A stretch of 64,000 nt of DNA from Gordonia sp. KTR9 (lineage in GTDB: Bacteria; Actinomycetota; Actinomycetes; Mycobacteriales; Mycobacteriaceae): contig NC_018581.1 in assembly GCF_000143885.2 (NCBI RefSeq), positions 5,022,001 through 5,086,000 of the forward strand, in the 5' to 3' direction. The notes beneath the pieces were generated by a model. It saw only the letters and a program-made list of their open reading frames with translations, did not search any database and was not told the origin of the DNA. A program made the position numbers and the translations under genes. Shown piece after piece: positions 34,538 through 43,300 of this stretch. How positions within the stretch are numbered: position 1 is the first letter of the stretch; the number at the start of each line of letters is the position of its first letter.

Positions 34538-34767
34538 TGACCCGCCCGGCCCGCGAGCCGTACCTCGAGACACACCAGACCCATCCGGAGCCGCTGACAC
34601 CGTACGAGCTCAAGCTCGCCGGTTCGGTCACCGAGATCTTCACCGCGGGGGCCACGACTCTCGACGAGGTCACCGACGGCCTGAACGCCCTCGGCCTCCA
34701 CGGACCCGACGGTGGCCCGTGGACCGCCGAGACCTTCCGCGCCGAGATGCGCAGATTGGGGAAATGA
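34534..34767 (+). CDS. Small helix-turn-helix-like protein next to the Rieske oxygenase
   Basis: 77 residues: TPYELKLAGSVTEIFTAGATTLDEVTDGLNALGL then GGPWTAETFRAEMRRLGK. The pattern resembles the recombinase-like HTH domain (TxxSF RaEL), seen as a tiny stand-alone protein beside ring-hydroxylating oxygenase genes. DNA binding has not been shown for such proteins and the net charge is near neutral, so a subunit or chaperone role is equally possible. ATG overlaps the previous stop (ATGA) and the oxygenase ATG begins one base after its stop. Confidence 0.65.
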   Translation: MMTRPAREPYLETHQTHPEPLTPYELKLAGSVTEIFTAGATTLDEVTDGLNALGLHGPDGGPWTAETFRAEMRRLGK

Positions 34768-34768
34768 C

Positions 34769-35878
34769 ATGACCACCACACAGCCCACGTCCGACCAGCG
34801 GTCCGCGGCCCGCAGTCGGCCCTCCGCCCGCCGTACTCCTACCTACGCCGTGGGCACCCGCCGTCACCTCGACGCCGACGAGATCGCGGCGACCGGCCTC
34901 CGGGACCGCTGGTACCCGATCCTCCCCTCACGGATGCTCGAACCCGGGGCCATGGTCCCGGTCCGCCGGCTCGAGGTCGATTGGGTCCTGTTCCGCGACG
35001 CGCAGGGGCGGGTCCGCATGCTCGAGGACCGCTGCCCGCACCGCAGCGCGCCGCTGTCGGTGGGTCAGCATCTCGGCGACCGCATCGCCTGCGCCTATCA
35101 CGGCGTCCAGGTGGACGGCGAGGGCACCGTCGTGTCGGTTCCGGGGATGCCGGGCTGCGCACTCGAGGGACGACGGGCGACAGTGTCGCTGGAGGTGGTC
35201 GAGGCGGCCGACACGATCTTCGCCTTCCTGCCGCTGACCGCGGATTCGGTGCCGACACCGTTCGTCTTGCCGGACCGTCTGTCCGATCCCGCGGTGTCTT
35301 GGTTCGGCAACTTCGCCGAGTGGGCGGGCCCGTGGCGGTTCTACATGGACAACGTCCTCGACCCCATGCACGGCGCGTTCTTGCACCGCAACTCGCATTC
35401 GATGTTCGGCGGCGACACCTCCGCGCGGTTCCGCATCCGGGAGACCGACCGCGGTTTCTTCTTCGAGAAGACCGACCAGCGCGGCGTCAACTTCGACTGG
35501 GTGGAGTTCGTGCGCGGATCGATGGACTACGTCGATCTCGAGATCCCGTACGGTCCCGGCGCCGGCCCGGGCGGAGTGTTCGGGATCGTCGGGATGAGCA
35601 CGCCGATCGACCGGTCGACGTCGGCGATCTTCCATTGGCGCACGCGCCGCGTGAGCGGATGGGAACGCGAGACGTGGCGGTTCCTGTACCGCACGACGCT
35701 GGAGGCCAAGCACTGGGAGGTCCTCGAACAGGACCGGCTCGTCCTGGAGGCGCTTGCCGGTGACGCCGACCGGGAGGAGCACCTCTACCAGCACGATCTC
35801 GGGGTCTCCCGGATTCGCCGCATCTATCGCGCCGACGCCGTCGCCCAGGCCGATCGACTCGCGAGCGCGAACGCGTGA
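34769..35878 (+). CDS. Rieske non-heme iron oxygenase, catalytic subunit
   Basis: 369 residues. The Rieske cluster motif CPHRSAPLSVGQ...CAYHGVQVD (CxH-x-CxxH) is at about residues 86-110. The mononuclear iron site follows as DNVLDPMHGAFLHRNS, the D/N-x3-D-x2-H-x4-H pattern. Length and a single gene without a small beta subunit place it with the VanA/phthalate-dioxygenase-like group, which hydroxylate or O/N-demethylate aromatic acids. Electrons would come from the PDR-type reductase at 27953. Stop overlaps the next gene (GTGA). The natural substrate is unknown; an aromatic-acid transporter closes the cluster. Confidence 0.92.
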   Translation: MTTTQPTSDQRSAARSRPSARRTPTYAVGTRRHLDADEIAATGLRDRWYPILPSRMLEPGAMVPVRRLEVDWVLFRDAQGRVRMLEDRCPHRSAPLSVGQHLGDRIACAYHGVQVDGEGTVVSVPGMPGCALEGRRATVSLEVVEAADTIFAFLPLTADSVPTPFVLPDRLSDPAVSWFGNFAEWAGPWRFYMDNVLDPMHGAFLHRNSHSMFGGDTSARFRIRETDRGFFFEKTDQRGVNFDWVEFVRGSMDYVDLEIPYGPGAGPGGVFGIVGMSTPIDRSTSAIFHWRTRRVSGWERETWRFLYRTTLEAKHWEVLEQDRLVLEALAGDADREEHLYQHDLGVSRIRRIYRADAVAQADRLASANA

Positions 35879-36207
35879 GCGCCGACGAGACGATGCTGCT
35901 GACCGTGGTGTTGCGCCACGATCAGAGTCAGGACCTCGAGCAGCTGCAGGGGCGGCTCGACGACCACGACTGGTGGCATGGCTTTCCGCCTGCCGGCTGC
36001 GAGATCGTCTCCTGGGTCGTCGCCATGGGGCTCGGGCAGGTCGTCACCCTCCGACTCCCGGCCGACCGCCTTCCCGCGGTGAACGTCGAACTCGAGCGCC
36101 GGGCGTGGGGTGCGTTCGCCACCGACTTCTACCCGACGTACGACTTCGTGCCGGTGCGCGAACGACTGACCCGCGAATCCGACGCCCGACGAGCGGTGAC
36201 GCCATGA
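35875..36207 (+). CDS. Conserved small protein coupled to the Rieske oxygenase
   Basis: 110 residues, unrecognised by named domain. Features: WWHGFPPAGCEIVSWVVAMGLGQVVTLRLP, AVNVELERRAWGAFATDFYPTYDF. The compact alpha+beta pattern with many aromatic residues resembles a ferredoxin-like/dimeric barrel fold (compare muconolactone isomerase and EthD-like proteins), but no catalytic residues can be assigned. GTGA overlap upstream and ATGA overlap downstream show strict coupling to the oxygenase and to RidA. A role in handling the oxygenase product is likely from context only. Confidence 0.6.
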   Translation: MSADETMLLTVVLRHDQSQDLEQLQGRLDDHDWWHGFPPAGCEIVSWVVAMGLGQVVTLRLPADRLPAVNVELERRAWGAFATDFYPTYDFVPVRERLTRESDARRAVTP

Positions 36208-36608
36208 GCCGGGTCGGACATCCCGACGTCGCGGAACCGCCGCGTCGGGACATGTTCAGCAACGCCCGTGTCGTCGGCGACCAGTTCTTCCTGTCGGGGA
36301 TGCACGCCGGCGGCCCAGACGGCCCGGTCGGGGGCGACGACACCCATGCCCAGGCCGTCGAGACCTTTCGGCGTGTTCGCGCACTGACCGAGGCGTGCGG
36401 CGCCACGGTCGACGACATCGTCGCGTTGCGCATCTACGTCACCGACATCGCCGACAAGGCGGCCGTCGGACGCGCCCGGAGCGCGATGTTCTCCGGAGAC
36501 TTCCCGTGTTCGACCCTCGTCGAGGTGTCGGCACTGGTCGAGCCGGGCCTCAGCGTCGAGGTCGAGGCACAGGGATTCCTCCCGAAGGCCGCACCCGCGG
36601 CCGACTAG
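36204..36608 (+). CDS. RidA-family protein (second of two)
   Basis: 134 residues: NARVVGDQFFLSGMHAGG, TEACGATVDDIVALRIYVTD, FPCSTLVEVSALVEPGLSVEVEAQGFLP. In place of the RSxVEV Arg that defines imine-deaminating RidA it reads CSTLVEV, so it probably does not have the standard deaminase site and belongs to another Rid subgroup. The first RidA in the cluster keeps the Arg, so the two are not interchangeable. ATG overlaps the previous stop (ATGA). The MFS gene follows after 51 bp. Confidence 0.83.
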   Translation: MSRVGHPDVAEPPRRDMFSNARVVGDQFFLSGMHAGGPDGPVGGDDTHAQAVETFRRVRALTEACGATVDDIVALRIYVTDIADKAAVGRARSAMFSGDFPCSTLVEVSALVEPGLSVEVEAQGFLPKAAPAAD

Positions 36609-36659
36609 AATCACTCGAACCGGCGTCAGCCACGCCGACTACACACCGAGGACGCCATC

Positions 36660-37988
36660 GTGAGCGGACCAACTCTTTCCAACAGCCCCAACAATCCCGC
36701 AGCACCGGCCGTCGACAGACCCAACTGGCCGGTGCTGATCCTCGCCTTCGTCGCGGTCGTCCTCGACGGCTACGACACCATCGCCCTGGGCCTCTCGGTG
36801 CCGGCGCTCAAGGAGGACTGGGGTGTCCCGGCATCTCACTTCACCCCGGCGCTCTCGCTGACGAGTCTCGGAGTGGCACTCGGCTACATCGCGGTCGGAC
36901 GGCTCACCGCGCGCTTCGGCTGCCGCAAGGTCATCCTGGCCGCGGTCGTCGTCTTCACCATCGGCAGCCTGCTGACGGCCTGGGCCGGCAACATCGTCGA
37001 ACTGAGCGTGCTGCGCCTGATCACCGGATTCGGTCTCGGTGCGGTCATGCCGGCGGCCGTGGCGCAGGCGACGGCGCTCAACCCCGCCCGGCACCGGCAG
37101 TCCATCGCGGTGTTCGTCACGATGGGCATCTCGATGGGGGCGTTGATCGCCGGACTGTTGGGCACACGGTTGGTGTCGGCGTACGGCTGGCCGTCGGTAT
37201 TCGTCGCCGGCGCCATCGCTTCGGCAGTCCTGTTCCCCTTCCTGTGGGTGTGGCTGCCCGACGAGCGCACGCTGACCGGTGTGACCCCGGGTTCGGAGGC
37301 CCGCCACCACGCGGCCGTGGCCCGGTTGTTCGACCCCGAAGTGCGCGGGCGGACCATTCTTCTCTGGGGCTTCGCCTTCATGGTGTTCTCGGTCTTCTAC
37401 ATCTTCTCGTCCTGGCTGCCCACCCTGCTGACGAGTTACGGCTTCAGCACGGGACTGGCACCGCTCGGGTCGGCGGCACTGGGCGTCGGCAGCATCGTCG
37501 GCGCCGGGGTGCTGATCCTCGGCGCGACCAGGTACCGGATGAGCTCGATACTCGCCGGGACCACGGTGGCGGCGATCGTGTTCCTGATCCTGTCCGCCTT
37601 CCTCGGCGCCGACAAGGCGTTGCTGCTGGTGGTGTTCGGCGGTGTCGGGCTCGGGCTGCAGGCCGGCATGATCGGGCAGGCCGCCGTCGCGGTGTCGATC
37701 TATCCGCAGGCCACCGCCGCGACGGGTGTCGGCTGGGCGTCCTCGATGGGCCGCCTCGGCTCCGTGGTCGGCCCGATCGTCGGCGGCGCCCTGATCGGAC
37801 TGGGACTGTCGACGAGTGCCATCGTGCTCATCGCCTGCGGCCCGGTCGCGGTCGCACTGGGACTCATCCTGCTGCTCCGTCGTGCCGAACCGAAGGTGCC
37901 CGACGACACGGCCGGGAGCGAGTCGACCGGATCTGCACCCCTTCGGGGGCAGGCGGTCGGCGGGCAGGCGGTCGGCGGACCGGCCTGA
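36660..37988 (+). CDS. MFS transporter, aromatic acid:H+ symporter type
   Basis: 442 residues, twelve predicted helices. Helix 1 contains LDGYDTIALGLSVPAL, the DGxD signature of the AAHS family (PcaK, BenK), and the loop between helices 2 and 3 has GRLTARFGCRKVI (GxLaDRxGRK-type). It is an inner-membrane proton symporter for aromatic or related carboxylates. It is the last gene of the Rieske cluster and is followed by a strong hairpin. The C-terminus carries the repeat GQAVGGQAVGG from a 15-bp duplication. GTG start with GAGGA eight bases upstream. Confidence 0.9.
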   Translation: MSGPTLSNSPNNPAAPAVDRPNWPVLILAFVAVVLDGYDTIALGLSVPALKEDWGVPASHFTPALSLTSLGVALGYIAVGRLTARFGCRKVILAAVVVFTIGSLLTAWAGNIVELSVLRLITGFGLGAVMPAAVAQATALNPARHRQSIAVFVTMGISMGALIAGLLGTRLVSAYGWPSVFVAGAIASAVLFPFLWVWLPDERTLTGVTPGSEARHHAAVARLFDPEVRGRTILLWGFAFMVFSVFYIFSSWLPTLLTSYGFSTGLAPLGSAALGVGSIVGAGVLILGATRYRMSSILAGTTVAAIVFLILSAFLGADKALLLVVFGGVGLGLQAGMIGQAAVAVSIYPQATAATGVGWASSMGRLGSVVGPIVGGALIGLGLSTSAIVLIACGPVAVALGLILLLRRAEPKVPDDTAGSESTGSAPLRGQAVGGQAVGGPA

Positions 37989-38006
37989 CGCGCACCGAGC
38001 CTCAGC

Positions 38007-38044
38007 CGAACGGCGTGCCGGGAACCCTCCCGGCGCGCCGTTCG
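38007..38044 (+). terminator. Terminator hairpin after the Rieske/MFS operon
   Basis: Arms starting CGAACGGCG and ending CGCCGTTCG, with inner GCCGGGA/TCCCGGC pairing across a short loop. It lies 19 bp after the MFS stop, the only strong terminator in the 12.6-kb cluster. Confidence 0.75.
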
Positions 38045-38062
38045 TCGTCTCGACGCCGGCCG

Positions 38063-38275
38063 TCACCGCCGCGACCACAAAAGGTACCCGACCGCGAGTG
38101 CGAACACGCCGGGACCCAGACACACCAGATGGTCGCGGGTCACAGCCTCGTCGAGGTCGGCGTCGGAGAGCCCGGCGCGCACCGCGTGCTCGCGCAAGAT
38201 GAAGCCGGAACGATCAGTGGGTATCGGGATCACGGCACTTGGACGCAGGTCGGCGCCCCTCGGTTCCATCCCCAC
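38063..38275 (-). pseudogene. Truncated N-terminal HTH domain (AbiEi-antitoxin/DUF559-like relic)
   Basis: 70 codons: after a short Pro-rich start the sequence IPTDRSGFILREHAVRAGLSDADLDEAVTRDHLVCLGPGVFA matches the N-terminal winged-helix domain of actinobacterial proteins that normally continue into a nuclease-like DUF559 domain of 200 or more residues. Here the frame leaves the family pattern right after GPGVFA and stops after AVGYLLWSRR. The neighbouring 600 bp hold inverted and direct repeats, consistent with a decayed locus. It may still encode a short peptide, but a broken gene is more likely. Confidence 0.6.
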
Positions 38276-38352
38276 TCTCCCAGAGGTGCGAGGAGCGATG
38301 GCGCCGCCCTCCGCCCCCTAATCCGAAAGAACCACAGACCCGCTGGCGCCCT

Positions 38353-38458
38353 GCTCCCTGAGGAGCGCCCGGAGCTTGCGGAGGGCGCGTCACGAAGGGT
38401 CTGGCGACCGAGGCTTCGAAACCCTTCGTGACGCTCGCAAGCTCGCTCCTCAGGGAGC
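38353..38458. repeat. 106-bp imperfect hairpin element
   Basis: Three nested arm pairs: GCTCCCTGAGGAGC (38353) with GCTCCTCAGGGAGC (38445), GAGCTTGCG (38372) with CGCAAGCTC (38436), and GCGTCACGAAGGGT (38387) with ACCCTTCGTGACGC (38421). Flanking copies of a GAGG(T/C)GCGAGGAGCGAT word at about 38283 and 38503 suggest an interspersed repeat or small non-autonomous element. The stretch 38276-38882 has no convincing gene; a palindrome GCTCCCGGGAGC lies near 38727. Confidence 0.7.
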
Positions 38459-38882
38459 GGGGGGGCTTTCGTAGTCCACGACGGCCGCCAGGCCGCAGTT
38501 ACTGAGGCGCGAGGAGCGATAGCGACGAGCCTCGAAGGGTCCGCCCACCCGCAACCGATAATCCATTGCGCCGCAGCGCACGACGCTGGCATAGTTCCCG
38601 ATCGGCACGAGGACCAGCAGACCGGAGCGGGGTACCGCGATGTGTTTCTGCGCGTCGGAATCCTCGTCCGCCTTCAGATGGCAAGGGATACCACCCGAGC
38701 AGGTTCGAGTCCTGACACTCCCACCGCTCCCGGGAGCACGGGCCCGGTTGGTTCTGCGGGCGTCGTCCGGGTCGTTCGCGGCTCCGCGACGTTCCCCACC
38801 GACCGGCCCGCCCGCGAGCGGTGTCGCCACCGAACTCACCTGGCCCGACAAGCATTGCGACGCAACGGAAAGGAGGATCGCC

Positions 38883-39557
38883 ATGCTGTTCCACAATCGA
38901 ATCACCGTCCCACCGGGCCACACCGTGCTGGCCTATCGGGGCGCCGAGGTCCAGACGCTCCCCACCGGTCGTCATCGTGTGCGCAAGCCCGACGCGACGC
39001 TGAGCGTCGACATGCGCGAGCGTCTGGTCCAGGTCGCACCGCAGGAGGTGCTCACCGCCGACTCCATGGCGGTCCGGATCTCGATGACGTTGCGCGCCCG
39101 CGTGATCGACGCCGTCGCCTTCGTCGAGCGGTCCTCCGACCCGATCGGCACGGTGTACCTGACCGCTCAGATCGCGTTGCGTGAGTTCTGCGCCGGCGTG
39201 GCCGCGGACGACCTCATCCGCCGCGGCGACACCGTCGACGTCGCACCGATCCGCGCCTCGGCGGCCGAGGCCGCAGGCGCCGTGGGCATGGAAGTGCTCG
39301 AGGTCGTCATCCGCGACGTCATCATCCCGGCCGAGGTACGCAGCGCGGCCCTCGATGTGATCACCGCCAAGACCCGCGGTCTGGCAAAGCTGGAGGCGGC
39401 TCGGGCGGAGACCGCCGCCCTGCGCGCGCTGGCCAACGCCGGCCGGTTGCTCGACGCCCACCCGGCGCTGGCGCAGCTGCGCCTCGTCGAGGCGGTGCCC
39501 TATGGCGCGCGCGTCGTCCTCAGCGTCGGCGGTGCCGAGGTGTCGTCAGACGACTGA
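38883..39557 (+). CDS. Short SPFH/band-7 (slipin-like) protein
   Basis: 224 residues. The SPFH domain is visible from TVPPGHTVLAYRGAEVQTLPTGRH through DMRERLVQVAPQEVLTADSMAVRISMTLRARV to EVLEVVIRDVIIPAEV and the helical LDVITAKTRGLAKLEAARAETAALRALANAGRLL. It lacks the usual N-terminal membrane hairpin of slipins, so it would associate with membranes through partners or be soluble. Function in bacteria is membrane-domain scaffolding or protease regulation; no NfeD or FtsH partner is adjacent. AAAGGAGG precedes the ATG. It ends just before a long bidirectional hairpin. Confidence 0.8.
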   Translation: MLFHNRITVPPGHTVLAYRGAEVQTLPTGRHRVRKPDATLSVDMRERLVQVAPQEVLTADSMAVRISMTLRARVIDAVAFVERSSDPIGTVYLTAQIALREFCAGVAADDLIRRGDTVDVAPIRASAAEAAGAVGMEVLEVVIRDVIIPAEVRSAALDVITAKTRGLAKLEAARAETAALRALANAGRLLDAHPALAQLRLVEAVPYGARVVLSVGGAEVSSDD

Positions 39558-39566
39558 GTTCCCGCG

Positions 39567-39619
39567 GTCGCATTTCCGTCCCGCTTTTCGGATCCGATAA
39601 GCGGGACGGAAACGGCGAC
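39567..39619. terminator. Bidirectional terminator hairpin between SPFH and fadB genes
   Basis: 53-nt inverted repeat: TTTCCGTCCCGCTT pairs with AAGCGGGACGGAAA around TCGGATCCGA, with outer GTCGC/GGCGAC pairing. It lies between convergent genes ending at 39557 and 39712. Confidence 0.75.
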
Positions 39620-39711
39620 GCGAGAACGGAATCGGTGAGCGCAGACAGGAGCCCCGGCCGGAACGAATCCGGCCGGGGCCCTTGTTGTCTGCCGGTCACC
39701 CGGCGAAAACC

Positions 39712-41913
39712 CTACTTCGCAGCGAGGTTCTCGTCGGTCAGCTTGGTGACACCCTGCTCGGCCTTCTCGACCAGCGAGGCGGGCGGCTCGAAGTGCTTGC
39801 CGTACTTGCCGGCGAGGTCCTTGGCACGCGCGACGAAGCCGGGCACGCCACCCTCGTAACCGTTGATGTACTGGATGACACCACCGGTCCACGCGGGGAA
39901 GCCGATACCGAAGATCGAACCGATGTTGGCGTCCGGCACGGAGGTGAGGACACCTTCGTCGAAGCACTTGACGGTCTCGAGCGCCTCGGCGAAGAGCATG
40001 CGCTCCTTCATGTCCTCGAGCGGGATCTCCGAGGTGCCCGACTTGAAGTGCTCACGCAGGCCCGGCCAGAGCTGGGTACGCTTGCCGCTCTCGTCGTAGT
40101 CGTAGAAGCCCTTGCCGTCCTTGCGGGCGGTGCGGCCGTTCTCGACCATCCAGTCGACGACGGCGTTCGAGCCGTGCTGCGGGACTTCCTTGCCCTCGGC
40201 CTTGAGCGCTGCCTCGGTCTCCTTGCGGATCTTCTGCGGCAGGGTCAGGGTCAGCTCGTCCATGAGCTGCAGCGGCGCGGCCGGGTAACCGGCCTGGGTG
40301 CCCGCGTGCTCGATGAACGCCGGCTCGACGCCCTCACCGACGGCGGCGACGGCCTCGTTGATGAAGGTGCCGATGACGCGGCTGGTGAAGAAGCCGCGGC
40401 TGTCGTTGACCACGATCGGCGTCTTGCGGATCTGCAGCGTGTAGTCGATGACCTTGGCCAGCACCGCATCCGAGGTCTTCTCACCCTTGATGATCTCCAC
40501 CAGCGGCATCTTGTCGACCGGGGAGAAGAAGTGGATTCCGATGAAGTCCTCGGACCGCTTCACGCCCTCGGCGAGGATGGTGATCGGCAGGGTGGAGGTG
40601 TTGGAGCCCAGGACGGCGTCGGGTTCGACGATGTCTTCGATCTCCTGGAACACCTTGTGCTTGACCTCGACCGACTCGAAGGCGGCCTCGATGACGAGGT
40701 CGACTCCCTTGAAGTCGGCGGCGTCGACGGTCGGGTGGATGCGGGCGAGCAGTGCGTCGCTCTTCTCCTGGGTGGTCTTGCCCTTGGCGAGAGCCTTCTC
40801 CTCGAGCTTCTCCGAGTAGCCCTTGCCGCGCTTGGCGGCGTCGAGATCGATGTCCTTGAGGACGACCTCGATGCCGGCCTTCGCCGACACGTAAGCGATT
40901 GCCGCGCCCATCATCCCGGCGCCGATGACGCCGACCTTCTTGGCGGTGAACTTGTCGTAACCCTCGGGTCGCGAGCCGCCGCCGTTGATGTGCTGCAGAT
41001 CGAAGAAGAACGCCTTGATCATGTTCTGCGCGACCTGGCCGGTGACCAGCGAGACGAAGTACCGCGTCTCGATGATGTCGGCGGTGTCGACGTCGACGTA
41101 GGCACCTTCGACGGCAGCGGCCAGGATGGCACGCGGCGCCGGCATGTTGGCACCCTTGATCTGCTTGCGCAGCAGGGCCGGCAGAGCCGGAAGGTTCGCG
41201 GCGAACGCCGGGTTGGTGGGTGCACCGCCCGGGATCTTGTAACCCTTGACGTCGAATGGCTGCTGAGCCTCGGGGTTCTCCTTGATCCAGGCCTTGGCGG
41301 CGGGGATCAGTTCCTCGATGGAGCCGACGACCTCGTTGACCAGGCCGGTCTCCTTGGCCTTGGTCGGATTGAACCGCTGGCCCTGGAGCAGGACACCCAT
41401 GAGGGCGTTCTGGATGCCGAGGAGACGGACGGTACGGACGACGCCGCCGCCACCGGGCAGCAGGCCGAGGGTGGCCTCGGGCAGACCGATCTGGACACCC
41501 TTGACGTCCGCGGCGATGCGGTAGTGGGTGTGCAGCGCGATCTCCAGGCCGCCGCCGAGCGCGGCACCGTTGATGGCCGCCACGACCGGCTTGCCCAGGG
41601 TCTCCAGACGGCGCAGCACCTTCTTCATGCCGTTGGTGGTCTCGGTGATCTGGGTGGCGATCTCTTCTTTGGAGACGTCGCTGCGATCGCTCGTCATGTC
41701 CTTGAGGTCGCCGCCGGCGAAGAAGGTCTTCTTCGCCGAGGTGAGGACGACACCGGTGATGTCGTCCTTCTCGGCCTCCAGGCGATCGACGGTGGCCGCC
41801 ATCGACTCCTGGTAGAGCGCGTTCATCGTGTTGGCGCCCTGGTTGGGGTCGTCCATGGTCAGGATGACGACGCCATCGGCGTCTTTCTCCCAGTTGATCA
41901 TGTTGTCACTCAT
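39712..41913 (-). CDS. fadB: Fatty acid oxidation protein FadB (enoyl-CoA hydratase / 3-hydroxyacyl-CoA dehydrogenase)
   Basis: 733 residues. The N-terminal crotonase domain keeps both catalytic Glu positions (GGGLEIALHTHYR and GLPEATLGLLPGGGG). The C-terminal half is the dehydrogenase: NAD site KVGVIGAGMMGAAIAYVSAKAG, catalytic His in IGIHFFSPVDKMPLVE, and VVNDSRGFFTSRV. It is the alpha chain of the trifunctional beta-oxidation complex and matches Rv0860. ATG 41913 (MSDNMINWEKD) was chosen; the longer frame to 42000 overlaps fadA. It follows fadA by 46 bp on the same strand, in one operon. Confidence 0.95.
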   Translation of the reverse strand: MSDNMINWEKDADGVVILTMDDPNQGANTMNALYQESMAATVDRLEAEKDDITGVVLTSAKKTFFAGGDLKDMTSDRSDVSKEEIATQITETTNGMKKVLRRLETLGKPVVAAINGAALGGGLEIALHTHYRIAADVKGVQIGLPEATLGLLPGGGGVVRTVRLLGIQNALMGVLLQGQRFNPTKAKETGLVNEVVGSIEELIPAAKAWIKENPEAQQPFDVKGYKIPGGAPTNPAFAANLPALPALLRKQIKGANMPAPRAILAAAVEGAYVDVDTADIIETRYFVSLVTGQVAQNMIKAFFFDLQHINGGGSRPEGYDKFTAKKVGVIGAGMMGAAIAYVSAKAGIEVVLKDIDLDAAKRGKGYSEKLEEKALAKGKTTQEKSDALLARIHPTVDAADFKGVDLVIEAAFESVEVKHKVFQEIEDIVEPDAVLGSNTSTLPITILAEGVKRSEDFIGIHFFSPVDKMPLVEIIKGEKTSDAVLAKVIDYTLQIRKTPIVVNDSRGFFTSRVIGTFINEAVAAVGEGVEPAFIEHAGTQAGYPAAPLQLMDELTLTLPQKIRKETEAALKAEGKEVPQHGSNAVVDWMVENGRTARKDGKGFYDYDESGKRTQLWPGLREHFKSGTSEIPLEDMKERMLFAEALETVKCFDEGVLTSVPDANIGSIFGIGFPAWTGGVIQYINGYEGGVPGFVARAKDLAGKYGKHFEPPASLVEKAEQGVTKLTDENLAAK

Positions 41914-41959
41914 GGTGATTCGCAGAGTTCTTTCTCGTGAAGTGGCAGGGCCGGGAGCG

Positions 41960-43171
41960 TCAGAGACGCTCGATGATGGTCGCGACGCCCATGCCGCCAC
42001 CGATACAGAGGGTGATCAGGCCGTAGCGGCCGCCGGTGCGCTCGAGCTCGTCGAGGCAGGTGCCGTAGATCATCGCGCCGGTTGCACCGAGCGGGTGACC
42101 CATGGCGATCGCGCCGCCGTTCACGTTGACCTTCTCGTGCGGGATCTTCAGATCCTTCATCCACTTCATGACAACAGAGGCGAAGGCCTCGTTCAGCTCG
42201 AACACGTCGATGTCGTCGACGGTCAGGCCGGCCTTCTTCAGCGCCAGCTCGGTCGCCGGGGTGGGTCCGGTGAGCATGATGGTGGGCTCGGAACCGATCT
42301 CGGCGAAGGAGACGACGCGGGCACGCGGGGTCAGGCCGTTGCGCTTGCCTGCCTCTTCGCTGCCGATGAGCACCAGACCCGAACCGTCGACGATGCCGGA
42401 GCTGTTGCCGCCGGTGTGGACGTGGTTGATCTTCTCGACGCTCGGGTACTTCTGCAGTGCGACGTCGTCGAAGCCGGCCATGTCGGCGAGTGCGGCGAAG
42501 GCGGCCTTCAGCTTGCCGAGGCTCTCGACGGTCGAGCCCGGGCGACGGTGCTCGTCGTGATCGAGGATGGTGACACCGTTGATGTCCTTGACGGGCACCA
42601 CGGACTTGGTGAAGTAGCCACTGTTCCAAGCCTTTTCGGCGCGGGCCTGGGACTCGGCGGCGTAGGCGTCGACGTCTTCGCGGGAGAAGCCCTCGATGGT
42701 GGCGATCAGGTCGGCGCCGATGCCCTGCGGGACGATGTAGTGGTCGTATGCGGTGGCCGGGTCGGTGAAGAGTGCGCCGCCGTCGCTGCCCATCGGGACG
42801 CGCGACATCGACTCGACGCCACCGGCGAGAACCAGGTCGTCGAAGCCGGAGGCGACCTTGGCCGCGGCGAGGTTGGTGGCTTCCAGGCCCGAGGCGCAGA
42901 AGCGGTTGATCTGGGTGCCGGGGACGGTCTCGGGGAGACCGCTGTTGAGGGCGGCGGTGCGCGAGATGACCGCGCCCTGCTCGCCGACAGGGGAGACAAC
43001 ACCGAGGATGACGTCGTTGACGTCGGCCGGATCGAGGCCGCCGTGACGCGACAGGACCTCGTTGATGAGACCGGAGACCAGGTCGACCGGCTTCACGCTG
43101 TGCAGCGAACCGCCGCGCTGCTTGCCACGAGGCGTACGGATCGCCTCGTAGATGAATGCTTGATCAGGCAC
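41960..43171 (-). CDS. fadA: Acetyl-CoA C-acetyltransferase FadA (3-ketoacyl-CoA thiolase)
   Basis: 403 residues. Acyl-accepting Cys in [13 protein letters not shown], His in [15 protein letters not shown] and second Cys in [14 protein letters not shown], all three thiolase catalytic elements. It is the beta chain of the trifunctional complex with FadB and matches Rv0859. It diverges from a TetR regulator gene; AACCACTGGTT sits in the shared promoter, so TetR repression relieved by acyl-CoA or fatty acids is plausible. Confidence 0.95.
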   Translation of the reverse strand: MPDQAFIYEAIRTPRGKQRGGSLHSVKPVDLVSGLINEVLSRHGGLDPADVNDVILGVVSPVGEQGAVISRTAALNSGLPETVPGTQINRFCASGLEATNLAAAKVASGFDDLVLAGGVESMSRVPMGSDGGALFTDPATAYDHYIVPQGIGADLIATIEGFSREDVDAYAAESQARAEKAWNSGYFTKSVVPVKDINGVTILDHDEHRRPGSTVESLGKLKAAFAALADMAGFDDVALQKYPSVEKINHVHTGGNSSGIVDGSGLVLIGSEEAGKRNGLTPRARVVSFAEIGSEPTIMLTGPTPATELALKKAGLTVDDIDVFELNEAFASVVMKWMKDLKIPHEKVNVNGGAIAMGHPLGATGAMIYGTCLDELERTGGRYGLITLCIGGGMGVATIIERL

Positions 43172-43191
43172 GAAAGTGTTCCTTTCACACG

Positions 43192-43202
43192 AACCACTGG
43201 TT
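43192..43202. promoter_or_regulatory. Palindrome AACCACTGGTT in the fadA/TetR divergent promoter
   Basis: Arms AACCA and TGGTT around one base, 20 bp before the fadA start; a further GGTTACC word follows at 43203-43209. Likely operator for the divergent double TetR protein. Confidence 0.4.
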
Positions 43203-43300
43203 GGTTACCCACCGAGGCTAACGCGGAATAACTTGTTTGGCTATACCCGGTGGTCAAGAGGTCTGGTGTTCCGTCGAATGTGCGCTATGGTCTGTTCACC

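Noticed and set aside
38650..38727. tRNA-like sequence: CAGGTTCGAGTCCTG resembles a T-arm and TTCAGAT an anticodon loop
   Set aside because: No matching 5' acceptor strand for CACTCCC is found upstream, and the outer anticodon-stem pairs do not form. At most a tRNA relic; a covariance-model search (tRNAscan) would decide.
39682..41940. A 752-codon open frame on the + strand opposite fadB, and a 467-codon one opposite fadA (41828-43231)
   Set aside because: Both are antisense to firmly recognised genes; the predicted proteins are Asp/Gly/Val/Arg-rich without family motifs, the usual high-GC shadow pattern.
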